64,000 bases of DNA from CADCWK01 sp035944555 (GTDB lineage Bacteria; Chloroflexota; Chloroflexia; Thermomicrobiales; UBA6265), in assembly GCA_035944555.1 (NCBI GenBank), contig DASZAY010000005.1, positions 47,111-111,110 on the forward strand. Direction: 5' to 3'. This document shows positions 1-8,751 of this stretch, in pieces. The position numbers and the translations under genes were made by a program. The notes below the pieces were generated by a model. The model ran no database searches. It saw only the letters and a program-made list of their open reading frames with translations, and was not told where the DNA came from. Numbering within the stretch: the first letter of the stretch is position 1; the number at the start of each line of letters is the position of its first letter.

Positions 1-84
1 ATCGTGCCGGGTCCACTGCCGCATCGAAACCGCCACGGGTCGGCGGCGACCAACCGTTCCGTCGGCCATGGTCGCTGAGCGGCG

Positions 85-1806
85 CTATCGCTTCCGGTTC
101 CGCTTCAATCGCGCCTGCAACTGCTTGAGCGTCAGCGTGTTAAGGACCCGGTCCGGCGGGACCCAGCCGCGCTGGGCCACACCAACACCGATGCCGAGGT
201 TGTCGAACCCGGCGATGCTGTGGGCATCGGAATCGATACTGAGCATGCAGCCGGCTGCGATGGCGGCGCGGGCGTGGGTGTCCCGCAGGTCCATTCGCGC
301 CGGATCGGCATCGATTTCGAGGACGGTCCCGGCGGCGGCGGCGGCCGCATAGATGGCGTCCATGTCGAAGTCACCGCCCGCCCGGCCCCCGACGATCCGC
401 CCGGTCGGGTGAGCGAGGATGTCGACCAGCGGGTGATTGATGGCCTTGATGGCCCGCTCGGTCAACCTGTCCCGTGGCTGCCCAAGTGAGCTGTGTACCG
501 CGGCGATTACGAGATCCAGCTCCGCGAGCACGTCGTCATCGAGGTCCAGCCGCCCGTCGGAGCGGACCTCGCACTCGATCCCCTGCAGGACGTGGAACGG
601 CGCCAGTTCCTCGTTGACGGCGACGATCTCCGCCTGCTGCTCCCTGAGCCGCCTGCCGTCCAGCCCGTTGGCGACCGCCAGTCCCTTCGAATGATCGGTA
701 ATCGCCAGCCACTGGTAGCCACGATCACGGGCGGCAAGGGCCATCTCGCGGACCGTCGCCTTGCCGTCCGACCACGTCGTGTGGCAGTGAAGGTCGCCGC
801 GCAGATTGGCGAGCGCGACGACCTCCGGCAGCCTGCCCTTAAGCGCCAGGTCGACGTCCTCGCCACCGGCCCGCATCGGTGGCGGGATCGGCTGCAGCCC
901 GAAGAATTGGTAGACGTCATCCTCATCGGCGAACGTCGTCAGGTCGTCGCCCTCCGTGTAGCCGTACTCGCTCAGGCGACCTCCCTTCGCGATAGCCATA
1001 TCGCGGATGCGGATGTCGTGATACTTGTCGCCCGTGACGTGGAACAGCAGCGCACCCCAGTGCCGGGGCGGCAGCACCCAGAGATCTGCCGCGATCCCGC
1101 TGACCAGCGCCACGCGACAGCGCGTCGGCCCGCGTGACTCCACGCGCTCGACGGCCGGCAACCGGGTGAACGCATCGACGATCGCCTCCGGCTCGTCCCA
1201 GGCGGCCACGATGTCGAGGTCCCCTACGGTCTCCCGCACGCGCCGGACGCTCCCGGCGGCCTCGATCGTCTCCAGGTCTGGTACCCGCTCCCGCAGCTGG
1301 GCGATCAGATCCTCCACGATGACCAAGGCCTGGCCAAGTGGCATGCGGCCCTTGCCGCCATCGACCAGCGTGCCGAGTCCCTGCGCGATCCGCTTGCGCT
1401 CACCAGCACCGAGGACCGCGTCAGCCCGACCGTCATCCAGCGCGACGCGAAGATCGTTCAGTCCGGCGATCCCGATCTCGGCGTGCAGTCGCGCCGCCTT
1501 CTTGGGTCCGATACCCGGCACGGCGAGCAGGTCGGCGACGCCACGCGGGGTCTTCACTTCGGCGGCAATCAGGGCTTTCATCGTGCCGGTGTCGAGCAGT
1601 TCCTCGATCTTGGACGAGATCGCCTTGCCGACGCCGGGGATCTTCTCCAGCCCGTCGCGCTCGCGGATCTTCGCCAGCGGTTCGGGCAGTCCCTCGATCG
1701 TCTCGCGGGCCCGGCGGTAAGCGCCGACCTTGAACGAGGACTCACCCTGGATCTCGAGCAGGTCGCCGAGCAATTGAAGTTCGCGTGCGATCTCGGCGTT
1801 GGTCAT
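85..1806 (-). CDS. polX: DNA polymerase/3'-5' exonuclease PolX (family X polymerase with PHP domain)
   Basis: Family X repair polymerase fused to a PHP phosphoesterase domain; bacterial PolX fills short gaps and trims 3' ends in base-excision repair. The 573-residue product shows helix-hairpin-helix motifs near residues 54-63 (IPGVGKAIS) and 96-104 (VPGIGPKKA), the polymerase palm motif GSVRRVRETVGDLDIV at 185-200 with the metal-binding aspartates, and a further Asp in AADLW near 241. The PHP domain starts with GDLHCHTTWSDG at 337 and includes ITDHSKG and a late SDAHS motif. The usual length for PolX is about 570. The reading frame is open further upstream, but homology begins at MTNAEIARELQ, so the ATG at 1806 is taken. 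It is divergent from the GNAT gene. Confidence 0.95.
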   Translation of the reverse strand: MTNAEIARELQLLGDLLEIQGESSFKVGAYRRARETIEGLPEPLAKIRERDGLEKIPGVGKAISSKIEELLDTGTMKALIAAEVKTPRGVADLLAVPGIGPKKAARLHAEIGIAGLNDLRVALDDGRADAVLGAGERKRIAQGLGTLVDGGKGRMPLGQALVIVEDLIAQLRERVPDLETIEAAGSVRRVRETVGDLDIVAAWDEPEAIVDAFTRLPAVERVESRGPTRCRVALVSGIAADLWVLPPRHWGALLFHVTGDKYHDIRIRDMAIAKGGRLSEYGYTEGDDLTTFADEDDVYQFFGLQPIPPPMRAGGEDVDLALKGRLPEVVALANLRGDLHCHTTWSDGKATVREMALAARDRGYQWLAITDHSKGLAVANGLDGRRLREQQAEIVAVNEELAPFHVLQGIECEVRSDGRLDLDDDVLAELDLVIAAVHSSLGQPRDRLTERAIKAINHPLVDILAHPTGRIVGGRAGGDFDMDAIYAAAAAAGTVLEIDADPARMDLRDTHARAAIAAGCMLSIDSDAHSIAGFDNLGIGVGVAQRGWVPPDRVLNTLTLKQLQARLKRNRKR

Positions 1807-1966
1807 CGTGGCCACGGCGCACCTCGTGATGGCTGGCGGCGACAGATCATGCGGTTCCCGGCGCAATCCGATGACCGCGACGACCGGTTGACATCGCCGG
1901 GGCGGCGGCGGAACACTGCGCTGGAGGCCCGGGTCTGGAAGGAATCCCCCCGGAAGGAGTCTACCG

Positions 1967-2488
1967 ATGCCGGTCGTTACCCTGCGCGATGTCACCGCCG
2001 AAACGTGGGAGGCCGTAGTCGCGCTGGAGGTCCATCCCGAACAGCGGTCGTGGGTCGCCCCGAACCACATCTCACTGCTGCAGGCCCACTACGGTCTGGG
2101 TGGTGACCTAGCCTTTCTGAAGCTGGTGCCGCTGGCAATCCACGTCGACGACGAACCGGTGGGCCTGGCGATGTACAACACCGGCCCGGCCCAGGACCGC
2201 TACATGATCATGCGGCTGATGATCGATACCCGTCACCAGGGCCGGGGCTACGGCCGGGCCGCACTGTCTCAGCTGCTGGCCCGGTTCCGCGCCGTCCCGC
2301 AGGCGTCCGAAGTGGCCATCAGCATCGAGCGCGGCAATGCCGTCGCGGGCCGGCTCTACTTCTCGGCCGGGTTCATCGAGGTCCCGTCCGACGAGTCCGG
2401 TGAGCAGATGTTCTGGCAGGGACTCAACCGCCAGCCGGAACCGTGGGAGTCATTCTGGAACCCGGCCGCCAGCCGCCTGGCGAGCTAA
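1967..2488 (+). CDS. GNAT family N-acetyltransferase (diamine/spermidine acetyltransferase-like)
   Basis: A 173-residue acetyl-CoA-dependent N-acetyltransferase. The acetyl-CoA loop is visible as DTRHQGRGYGRAAL (about 87-100), followed by the C-terminal NAVAGRLYFSAGF motif typical of GNAT folds. The overall pattern, with a C-terminal PEPWESFWNP tail, resembles PaiA/SpeG-like polyamine acetyltransferases, but the substrate is not provable from sequence. The ATG at 1967 has a good ribosome site (AAGGAG, 6-7 bases upstream). The gene is divergent from polX and ends just before a strong hairpin. Confidence 0.85.
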   Translation: MPVVTLRDVTAETWEAVVALEVHPEQRSWVAPNHISLLQAHYGLGGDLAFLKLVPLAIHVDDEPVGLAMYNTGPAQDRYMIMRLMIDTRHQGRGYGRAALSQLLARFRAVPQASEVAISIERGNAVAGRLYFSAGFIEVPSDESGEQMFWQGLNRQPEPWESFWNPAASRLAS

Positions 2489-2545
2489 CGCCATGATCTC
2501 CCGCCAGATCCTGCCGACGTCGTGGTGAGGCGGGAGATCATGGTG
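2489..2545 (+). terminator. Hairpin terminator after the acetyltransferase gene
   Basis: A perfect 15-bp inverted repeat (CCATGATCTCCCGCC at 2491-2505 with its complement at 2529-2543), extendable by a G-U and a C-G pair, with a 23-base loop. It begins directly after the stop codon of the acetyltransferase and has no T-tract. It may terminate transcription or attenuate read-through into the DegV genes. Confidence 0.6.
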
Positions 2546-2634
2546 CCGTGAGCCGCCTGTGCTACGGTTCGCCGAAAGACCCTGAGGTCGGTCCCAGCGG
2601 TCCAACGCCGAAGTACCGGCTGGAGTCATCCCGG

Positions 2635-3489
2635 ATGCCCCGCGTCGCGATCGTCACCGACAGCACCGCCGACCTGCCGCCCGGGCTCGCCGACGAGCAC
2701 GGCATCGCGGTCGTCCCCCTGTCGGTCGCATTCGGCGACGACGTCTACCGGGCCGGGATCGACATCGACACCGACCGCTTCCTGGCGCTTCTCGAGCGGG
2801 CTCCCCAGTTGCCGGTCACGTCGCAGCCGTCGCCCGAAGCGTTCGCCAGCCAGTACCGTGCCCTGGCCGCCGACCACGATGCCGTCGTCTCCATCCACCT
2901 GTCCGGCAACCTGAGCGGGACGCTGCAGTCCGCCACGCTGGCCGCCCGCGACGTGGCGGATGAGATCCCGGTCACCGTCGTCGACAGTGGAACCGTCTCG
3001 ATGGGACTCGGCATGCTGGCGATCAGTGCCGCCCGGCAGGCACGTGCCGGCGCATCGGCCGATGCCATCGCGGAAGCCGTGACCGATGAGTCCCGCCGCG
3101 TCGAGATCGTATTCATGGTCGACTCGCTGGAATCGCTCCGTCGCGGCGGCCGGATCGGACGGGCGGCGTCACTGCTGGGAACGGTCCTCGATCTCAAGCC
3201 GACGCTGCGACTGGTCGATGGCGAGATCACGCCGCTGGAGCGGACCCGGACCCGCAAGCGCGCCATCCGCAACATGGTCGACCGGATCCGGCAGGAACCC
3301 GGCATCAGTCGGATCTGCGCCGCTCACACGGGCCGGCCGGCCGATGCCGCCGACCTGCTGAAGCAGTTCGAACTGCTCGTGCCCCGGGAGGAGATGTACA
3401 TCGCCGCCATGGGGCCCGTCGTCGCCACCCACGCCGGGCCGGGTGTCATCGGCCTGATTTCCGTCCGGGAGAACCCGACCAATGGTTGA
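2635..3489 (+). CDS. DegV family fatty-acid-binding protein (first of a tandem pair)
   Basis: DegV/FakB-type proteins bind a fatty acid and present it to the kinase FakA for phosphorylation. The 284-residue product has the family landmarks VTDSTADLPP at the N-terminus, TSQPSPEAF, HLSGNLSGT, DSLESLRRGGRIG and the C-terminal GPVVATHAGPGVIG. The ATG at 2635 is preferred over the GTG at 2548 because homology starts at MPRVAIVTDST and a GGAG lies about 10 bases upstream. Its end overlaps the next degV-like gene by 8 bases, so translation is probably coupled. No FakA-like kinase is present nearby. Confidence 0.9.
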   Translation: MPRVAIVTDSTADLPPGLADEHGIAVVPLSVAFGDDVYRAGIDIDTDRFLALLERAPQLPVTSQPSPEAFASQYRALAADHDAVVSIHLSGNLSGTLQSATLAARDVADEIPVTVVDSGTVSMGLGMLAISAARQARAGASADAIAEAVTDESRRVEIVFMVDSLESLRRGGRIGRAASLLGTVLDLKPTLRLVDGEITPLERTRTRKRAIRNMVDRIRQEPGISRICAAHTGRPADAADLLKQFELLVPREEMYIAAMGPVVATHAGPGVIGLISVRENPTNG

Positions 3490-4327
3490 TCACCCCGTCC
3501 GCGTCATCGTCGACTCCACCCTTGATGTCCCCCCTTCCGTCGCCACCGACCTGGGCATCACCGTCGTTCCGCTCCAGGTCCACTTCGGCGCCGAGTCATT
3601 CCTGGACGGCATCGACCTGACCGCCGACGAGTTCGTCCAGCGGCTGCGAGCCAGCGACGCCTTGCCGACCACTTCACAGCCGGTTCCGGCCCGCTTCGAG
3701 GAGGCGTTCCGGTCGGCATTGGATGCCGGCGAGGATGTCGTCTGCCTGACGCTGTCACGGGATCTTTCCGGGACGCACGACAATGCGGCGGTGGCGGCTC
3801 GCACGGTCGATCCCGACCGGATCCGGGTGATCGACACCCGGTCGGTCAGCATCGGTGGCGGGTTCGTCGCGATGGCGGCCGCCCGGCTGGCCAGGTCAGG
3901 CGCCGGGCTGGAAACGGTCGCGGCCCACGCGTCGGAGATGACCGGCCGAACGCACCTGTATGCCGCGCTTGACACGCTGGAGAACCTCCACAAGGGCGGG
4001 CGGATCGGCCGGGCGTCGATGCTGGTCGGGTCGATCCTGAGCATCAAGCCGATCATCGCCATCCGCGATGGTCACGTCGTCCCGGTCGAGCGGGTCCGGA
4101 CATGGCGCAAGGCCTTGACCCGGATGGCCGAGCTGGCCGAGGGGCACGGACCGGCTGATGCGCTTGGCGTGATGCATGTTGGCAACCCGGACGATGCCAC
4201 CACAGTGGCTGCCAGGATCGCATCACTGGAGCCCGATGGCCGGCCCATGGTCGGGCAACTGGGCCCCGTCGTCGCGACCTACGGTGGACCAGGCCTGATC
4301 GGGATCGTGATCGTGACGCGCGCCTGA
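3482..4327 (+). CDS. DegV family fatty-acid-binding protein (second copy)
   Basis: A second DegV/FakB-like protein of 281 residues, clearly paralogous to the preceding gene: VDSTLDVPP, TSQPVPARF, LSRDLSGT, DTLENLHKGGRIG and GPVVATYGGPGLIG occur in the same order. The start codon lies within the end of the first copy (8-base overlap), indicating one operon. Two FakB paralogues in other bacteria prefer saturated or unsaturated fatty acids; whether these two divided the job in that way is inference. The next 700 bases hold only gene relics before recG. Confidence 0.9.
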   Translation: MVDHPVRVIVDSTLDVPPSVATDLGITVVPLQVHFGAESFLDGIDLTADEFVQRLRASDALPTTSQPVPARFEEAFRSALDAGEDVVCLTLSRDLSGTHDNAAVAARTVDPDRIRVIDTRSVSIGGGFVAMAAARLARSGAGLETVAAHASEMTGRTHLYAALDTLENLHKGGRIGRASMLVGSILSIKPIIAIRDGHVVPVERVRTWRKALTRMAELAEGHGPADALGVMHVGNPDDATTVAARIASLEPDGRPMVGQLGPVVATYGGPGLIGIVIVTRA

Positions 4328-4355
4328 CCGGGCGTGACAGTGATTCGGGCTGGCG

Positions 4356-4743
4356 GACGGTCCGGAAGAACGACCGGATCTCCCCGACGAGCAGATCGCG
4401 TGTGTCCATGGCGGCGAAGTGGCCACCGATGTCCAAGTCGCGCCCGTGCGTGATGATGTTGCTCTGCTTGCCGTAGTGGCGGATCACGGCCTCGTTAGGG
4501 AACAAGGCGACGCCGGTCGGAACACCCGCGGGGGTGTCCTCGCCGGACGAGTCGACGTCCGTTCCACTGTCGCCGTTGCCGTCGTCCCACTGGGTGCTGG
4601 CGTGCTGCCCCTCGGAGCACTGGTTCATCGCAGATGGCACGGCGCCGGTGAACCAGTAGAGGCTGACGTCGATCAACAGGTCATCACGGTCCATGCCTGC
4701 TCAGGCAGTACGGCGTCGGAATCGTCCAGCCGTGGAACTTGTC
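4356..4743 (-). pseudogene. Epoxide hydrolase C-terminal fragment (relic)
   Basis: On the minus strand a stretch encodes DDLLIDVSLYWFTG, then VPTGVALFPNEAVIR, then GGHFAAMDTRDLLVGEIRSFFR. This is the order of motifs in the C-terminal third of alpha/beta-fold epoxide hydrolases with an N-terminal EHN domain. Only this third remains. Upstream, KFHGW matches the segment expected just before it but is in a different frame, so there is a frameshift near 4685-4694. The N-terminal domain and nucleophile region are absent. A relative with an in-frame stop lies at 26.4-27.6 kb. Confidence 0.75.
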
Positions 4744-4866
4744 GACGATTCCGGCGATGCGCGCGTACGGGTAGTCGAACGCCTCGCGAAGGACGTACGC
4801 CGCTCGCTCGACGGGCGCGAGATGTCCCATCAGGGCCAGCACGGCGAACCCGAGCGCCTCATCGTT
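4744..4866 (-). pseudogene. ECF sigma factor region 4 fragment (SigJ/ECF41-like relic)
   Basis: About 40 codons on the minus strand read ALGFAVLALMGHLAP followed by VERAAYVLREAFDYPYARIAGIV. This matches the start of sigma region 4 in SigJ-like extracytoplasmic sigma factors. It has no region 2, no rest of region 4 and no SnoaL-like tail. The reading frame runs straight on into the KFHGW piece of the epoxide hydrolase relic, so the two fragments were joined by a deletion or rearrangement. Confidence 0.6.
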
Positions 4867-5033
4867 GGCGTTCCCGCGACGACTGATGATGCCCGAACGA
4901 CCGGCCATGAAGCCGTCAACTCGGGACGGGGCGCCAGCCAGGCGGCCACGCCGCCCCGCCAGCCAGGCGGCCGCGAGGGGCAGCGGGAAGACCCCGCACG
5001 GTAGAATGATGGACCGAGCCCGCCCGATCAGCC

Positions 5034-7616
5034 GTGACCGCTCCCCCGGCGGCGCAGAGAGCAATCACCTTGCAGGTCCGCACCTTCTCCGACGATCCCA
5101 CGCCGACATCGTCCCCCGGCCAGGCGGTCGAATCCGCGCTGGTCGCGCTGCGTGGTCTCTGGCGCGAGGGACTGACGACCAGCCGGCTGGAAGTGTCCAA
5201 GGCGCGCCGGTCGATCGCCCAGCTCTCGACGTGGGCACCGGACGGCGAGACCCATGACCGGATCCGCAAGCTCGGCGAGCGGCTGGAAGCTTACCGCTTC
5301 CTCGACGATGTCCAGCGCGCCGAGGAGCTCAAGGCCCTCGCCGCCGCGATCAAGGAACTCGGGGGCGGGCTTCGCGTGCCGGCCGTGGGAACGGCACAGG
5401 TCGGGATGCTCAACAGCGCCATCGCTCCCGGTCGTGCCCCGGCGCGCACCACGGCTCCACCGCCGCCGCCCCCACTGCCGGTCGAGTCGAAGCCACGCAC
5501 GCCCGCCGCTGTCCCCCAGCTCACCCCCGAGGACCCGGTCACGAAACTGCCGGCGATCGGGCCCAAGATGGCCAAGACCCTGGCAGCCCACAAGCACCCG
5601 ATGGAGACGGTGGGCCGGGTGATCGCGCTGGCGCCCAACCGCCACATCGACTTCTCCCGTACCCAGACCATCGCCGACGCCATTCGCGAGATGCACAAGG
5701 AGTTCGGCCGGCCGGAGGGATTCGAGGTCACGACGCGCGGCGAGATCACCCGGATCCAGGACAACTCCTTCGCCAAGCCGCCCCGCTGCACGGTCCACCT
5801 CAGCGACGGCACCGGGACGCTCAAGGTCACGTGGTTCAACAACTTCATGGGCCGCACCCTCAACGTCGGTGACGAGCTGGTCGTCTCCGGCGCGCTGGAG
5901 ACGGGGTACGGCGCGGTCGGGATGACGTCGCCGGAATGGGAGTTCGCCCACCGGGCCGGCCTGTCGACCGGGCGGCTCGTCCCCGTCTACCCGCTGACCA
6001 AGGGCATTACCCAGAAGGGCCTGCGCAGCCTGACGCGCAACGCCCTCGACGCCGTCCGCGGGCGGCTCTACGACCCGCTGCCCGATCCCATCCGGCGCGG
6101 GGCGGGGCTGGTGCCCCTCTGGGACGCCTACGACCACCTGCACTACCCGGCCAACGGCGAGCAGCTCCACGCCGGGCAGCGCCGCCTCGCTTTCGACGAC
6201 CTGTTCTATCTCCAGCTCGGGTTCCTGATCCAGCGCCGTGATCGCACGGTCGGTGGCGGGATCGCGCTGACGATCGAGCGGCCGATCATGGACGCGTTCC
6301 TGGCCGGATTGCCGTTCACGCTGACCGGCGCCCAGCAGAAGGCGCTGGCCGAGATCGAGCGCGACCTGGCCCGGGGCGAGCCGATGCAGCGGCTGCTCCA
6401 GGGCGACGTCGGCTCGGGTAAGACCGTCGTCGCGGCGGCGGCGGCCCTGATCGCGACGGCCAACGGCTACCAGGCGGCGATCATGGCGCCGACCGAGATC
6501 CTCGCCGAGCAACACGAGCGCAACCTGCGGACGCTGTTCGACGGGCTGCCCGAGGCGCTGCGGCCGACCGTCGGCCTGCTGACGGGAAGCACGAAGGCGC
6601 GCGCCCGTCGGTCACTGCTGGAATCGCTGGCCGCCGGTCACCTGAACATCCTCGTCGGCACCCACGCGATCATCCAGCCGACCGTCGAGTACGACCGGCT
6701 GGCGATCGCCGTCGTCGACGAGCAGCACCGCTTCGGCGTGCGGCAGCGCGGCGAGCTGACGGCCAAGGGGGCCGGCGCCGCGCCGCACGTCCTCGCGATG
6801 ACGGCGACGCCGATCCCGCGGACGCTCAACCTGGTGCTCCACGGCGACCTGGAAGTCTCGGTGATCGCCGAGCGGCCACCCGGCCGGATCCCGATCGAGA
6901 CCCGGCGCTACGGGTCCGGTTCACGGGCGGCCGCCTACGACCTGGTCCGGCAGGAGGTCGCGGCCGGGCGGCAGGTGTTCGTGATCTGCCCATTGGTCGA
7001 GGAGAGCGAGCAGATCGAGGCCAAGGCGGCGACCGCCGAAGCGGAGCGGCTCCAGACCGAGGTCTTCCCGGAGCTGAAGGTGGCGCTGCTCCACGGCAAG
7101 ATGGCCTCGAAGCAGAAGGACGCCGTCATGTCGGCGTTCCGTGACCGCGAGGCGGACATCCTGGTCGCCACCTCGGTGATCGAGGTCGGCATCGACGTGC
7201 CCAACGCGACGGTGATGATGATCGAGGGGGCCGACCGGTTCGGGCTGGCCCAGCTCCACCAGTTCCGTGGCCGGGTGGGGCGCGGTGCCCACCAGTCCTA
7301 CTGCCTGTTGCTCACGGACGACGAGCGCGGCGACAACCGGCTGTCGGCGATGGTCGAGAGCGACGACGGGTTCGTGCTGGCCGAGCGCGACCTGGAGCTG
7401 CGCGGTCCGGGCGACTTTCTCGGGACGCGGCAGAGCGGCCTGCCGGAACTGAGCTGGCTGTCGGACAGCTTCGATACCCGCCTGCTCGACCAGGCCCGGA
7501 CCGCCGCCGAAGGGCTGCTGGCCGACGATCCACACCTGTCCCGCCCGGAGAACAAGCACCTGTCGGACCTGCTTCAGGACTTCTGGCAGCAGGCCGGGGT
7601 CGGAATCACGCCATAG
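5034..7616 (+). CDS. recG: ATP-dependent DNA helicase RecG
   Basis: RecG remodels stalled replication forks and Holliday junctions. The 860-residue protein has an N-terminal extension of about 150 residues with a proline-rich linker, then the wedge/OB domain (RGEITRIQDNSFA, TLKVTWFNNF) and helicase motifs: QGDVGSGKTVV (Walker A, about 456-466), VVDEQHRFGVRQR (about 560), MTATPIPRTL (about 589), ATSVIEVGIDVPNA and HQFRGRVGRG. It is longer than the roughly 690 residues of E. coli RecG because of the N-terminal part. The start is a GTG with no strong ribosome site; a TAGAAT -10-like box lies at 5002-5007. Confidence 0.96.
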   Translation: MTAPPAAQRAITLQVRTFSDDPTPTSSPGQAVESALVALRGLWREGLTTSRLEVSKARRSIAQLSTWAPDGETHDRIRKLGERLEAYRFLDDVQRAEELKALAAAIKELGGGLRVPAVGTAQVGMLNSAIAPGRAPARTTAPPPPPPLPVESKPRTPAAVPQLTPEDPVTKLPAIGPKMAKTLAAHKHPMETVGRVIALAPNRHIDFSRTQTIADAIREMHKEFGRPEGFEVTTRGEITRIQDNSFAKPPRCTVHLSDGTGTLKVTWFNNFMGRTLNVGDELVVSGALETGYGAVGMTSPEWEFAHRAGLSTGRLVPVYPLTKGITQKGLRSLTRNALDAVRGRLYDPLPDPIRRGAGLVPLWDAYDHLHYPANGEQLHAGQRRLAFDDLFYLQLGFLIQRRDRTVGGGIALTIERPIMDAFLAGLPFTLTGAQQKALAEIERDLARGEPMQRLLQGDVGSGKTVVAAAAALIATANGYQAAIMAPTEILAEQHERNLRTLFDGLPEALRPTVGLLTGSTKARARRSLLESLAAGHLNILVGTHAIIQPTVEYDRLAIAVVDEQHRFGVRQRGELTAKGAGAAPHVLAMTATPIPRTLNLVLHGDLEVSVIAERPPGRIPIETRRYGSGSRAAAYDLVRQEVAAGRQVFVICPLVEESEQIEAKAATAEAERLQTEVFPELKVALLHGKMASKQKDAVMSAFRDREADILVATSVIEVGIDVPNATVMMIEGADRFGLAQLHQFRGRVGRGAHQSYCLLLTDDERGDNRLSAMVESDDGFVLAERDLELRGPGDFLGTRQSGLPELSWLSDSFDTRLLDQARTAAEGLLADDPHLSRPENKHLSDLLQDFWQQAGVGITP

Positions 7617-7660
7617 CTCCGGTAGCTTAGAGCACACCCACCTGGTCGGCGGTCGGCAAG

Positions 7661-7673
7661 CGTAGGGGCGATT
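7661..7673 (+). repeat. Partial REP-like element (CGTAGGGGCG core)
   Basis: The core CGTAGGGGCGATT recurs outside genes at 34599 and 42811, where it forms part of a hairpin. Here only the left part of the element is recognisable, in the gap between recG and the ArsR gene. Confidence 0.35.
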
Positions 7674-7761
7674 CCGGGTTGCGACGATGCATCCTCCCCC
7701 TGTCCCCCCTCCCCCGAAGAAGTCACGTTCCTACCGTCTCCCCTGTCTCAAGGCAGATGGA

Positions 7762-7792
7762 TTGACCGCCCAATCATAAGATGATACTTATG
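7762..7792 (+). promoter_or_regulatory. Promoter with ArsR-type operator
   Basis: A TTGACC -35-like box at 7762-7767 is followed by the inverted repeat CATAAG-ATGATA-CTTATG at 7775-7792, which covers the expected -10 region. It lies 23 bases before the ArsR-type gene and is much richer in A and T than its surroundings. An autoregulatory operator is the simplest reading. Confidence 0.5.
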
Positions 7793-7815
7793 TATGCACG
7801 CGGGAGGACCACGCA

Positions 7816-8166
7816 GTGGATCTGTTCGAGACGCTCGGCGATCCGGTGCGCCGGAGCATCGTCGAAGAACTCGCCGCCGGTGAGCAATCGGCCGGCGAAC
7901 TGACGGCGATGGCACAGGTGCGGTTCGGGATCTCGCAGCCCGCGGTGTCCCAGCACCTGCGGATACTGCGCGAGCGCGGCTACGTGACCACGCGAGCCGA
8001 GGGCACGCGCCGCATCTACCGCCTGAGCGCCGACCCGTTCGCCGACCTCCGCCTCTGGCTGGGGCGCTACGACCGGCTCTGGTCGGGCGCGCTGGACGAC
8101 CTCGGCACCTATCTCAACCGCCCGGACCCGGGCACCACCAACGACAGGGAGCGAGACCATGTCTGA
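7816..8166 (+). CDS. ArsR/SmtB family winged-helix transcriptional regulator
   Basis: A 116-residue winged-helix repressor: LGDPVRRSIVEELAAGEQSAGEL, recognition helix ISQPAVSQHLRILRERGYV, wing RAEGTRRIYRLS. No cysteine or histidine metal-binding motif is seen, which fits the subgroup paired with SRPBCC proteins rather than metal sensors. The GTG start has a GGGAGGA ribosome site 7 bases upstream. It overlaps the SRPBCC gene by 8 bases, a common conserved pair. An inverted repeat just upstream is its likely operator. Confidence 0.9.
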   Translation: MDLFETLGDPVRRSIVEELAAGEQSAGELTAMAQVRFGISQPAVSQHLRILRERGYVTTRAEGTRRIYRLSADPFADLRLWLGRYDRLWSGALDDLGTYLNRPDPGTTNDRERDHV

Positions 8167-8686
8167 CGCGGCCAGCAACGCGAACGGTGTCGGACGGATG
8201 TGGCCGAGCGGCGAGCGCTTCGGCGTGACCTTCGAGCGCGCCTACGCCGCGGCACCGGCGGACGTCTGGGCGGCGATCACCGATGAGGTGGCACTGGCGG
8301 CATGGTTCGCCCCGGTCAGTGGCGATTTCCAGACCGGCGGCCGCTACGAGATCGACTTCGGCCAGGGGGCGGAGCGCCAGACCGGCGAGATCCGCGATTG
8401 CGACGCACCGTCGACGCTGTCCCTGACCTGGGACCACCCGGGCGAGCCAGCAAGCCTGGTGACGGTCCGCCTGGCCGGCGGGCTTGGCGGCGGCACGAAC
8501 CTCATCCTCGAGCATGACCTGCTGCCGGGCAGCGGCGCGGCTGGCTACTCCGCCGGCTGGCACGCCTACCTCGACCGGCTAACGGCTCGGTTGACCGGCA
8601 ACGACCTGCCGGACTGGGAGCACGTCTTCAACGACACGATCGGCCACTACAAGCGGCAACTGGCGATGATCCCGACCATCGCGTGA
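8159..8686 (+). CDS. SRPBCC/AHSA1 domain protein
   Basis: A 175-residue START-like (AHSA1, activator of Hsp90 ATPase homologue type) ligand-binding fold: FERAYAAAPADVWAAITDEVALAAWFAP, GGRYEIDFG, STLSLTWDHPG and a C-terminal GWHAYLDRLTARL helix. These proteins have a hydrophobic cavity; the ligand is unknown. Translation is coupled to the ArsR-type regulator by an 8-base overlap, suggesting that the regulator and the binding protein act in one response. Confidence 0.88.
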   Translation: MSDAASNANGVGRMWPSGERFGVTFERAYAAAPADVWAAITDEVALAAWFAPVSGDFQTGGRYEIDFGQGAERQTGEIRDCDAPSTLSLTWDHPGEPASLVTVRLAGGLGGGTNLILEHDLLPGSGAAGYSAGWHAYLDRLTARLTGNDLPDWEHVFNDTIGHYKRQLAMIPTIA

Positions 8687-8751
8687 CGCCACGCGCCGTG
8701 CGGGACACGACCAGGACGGAATCGGTATCCTGGCGGCGATGACGGGCAGCG

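Noticed and set aside
5028..6515. A 495-codon open frame antisense to recG
   Set aside because: It is a low-complexity Arg/Gly/Asp-rich translation caused by high GC third positions; recG on the other strand is unmistakable.
7615..7660. A stretch resembling a tRNA D-arm (TAGCTC...GAGC)
   Set aside because: No matching acceptor stem, anticodon arm or T-arm follows; it overlaps the recG stop codon and looks coincidental.
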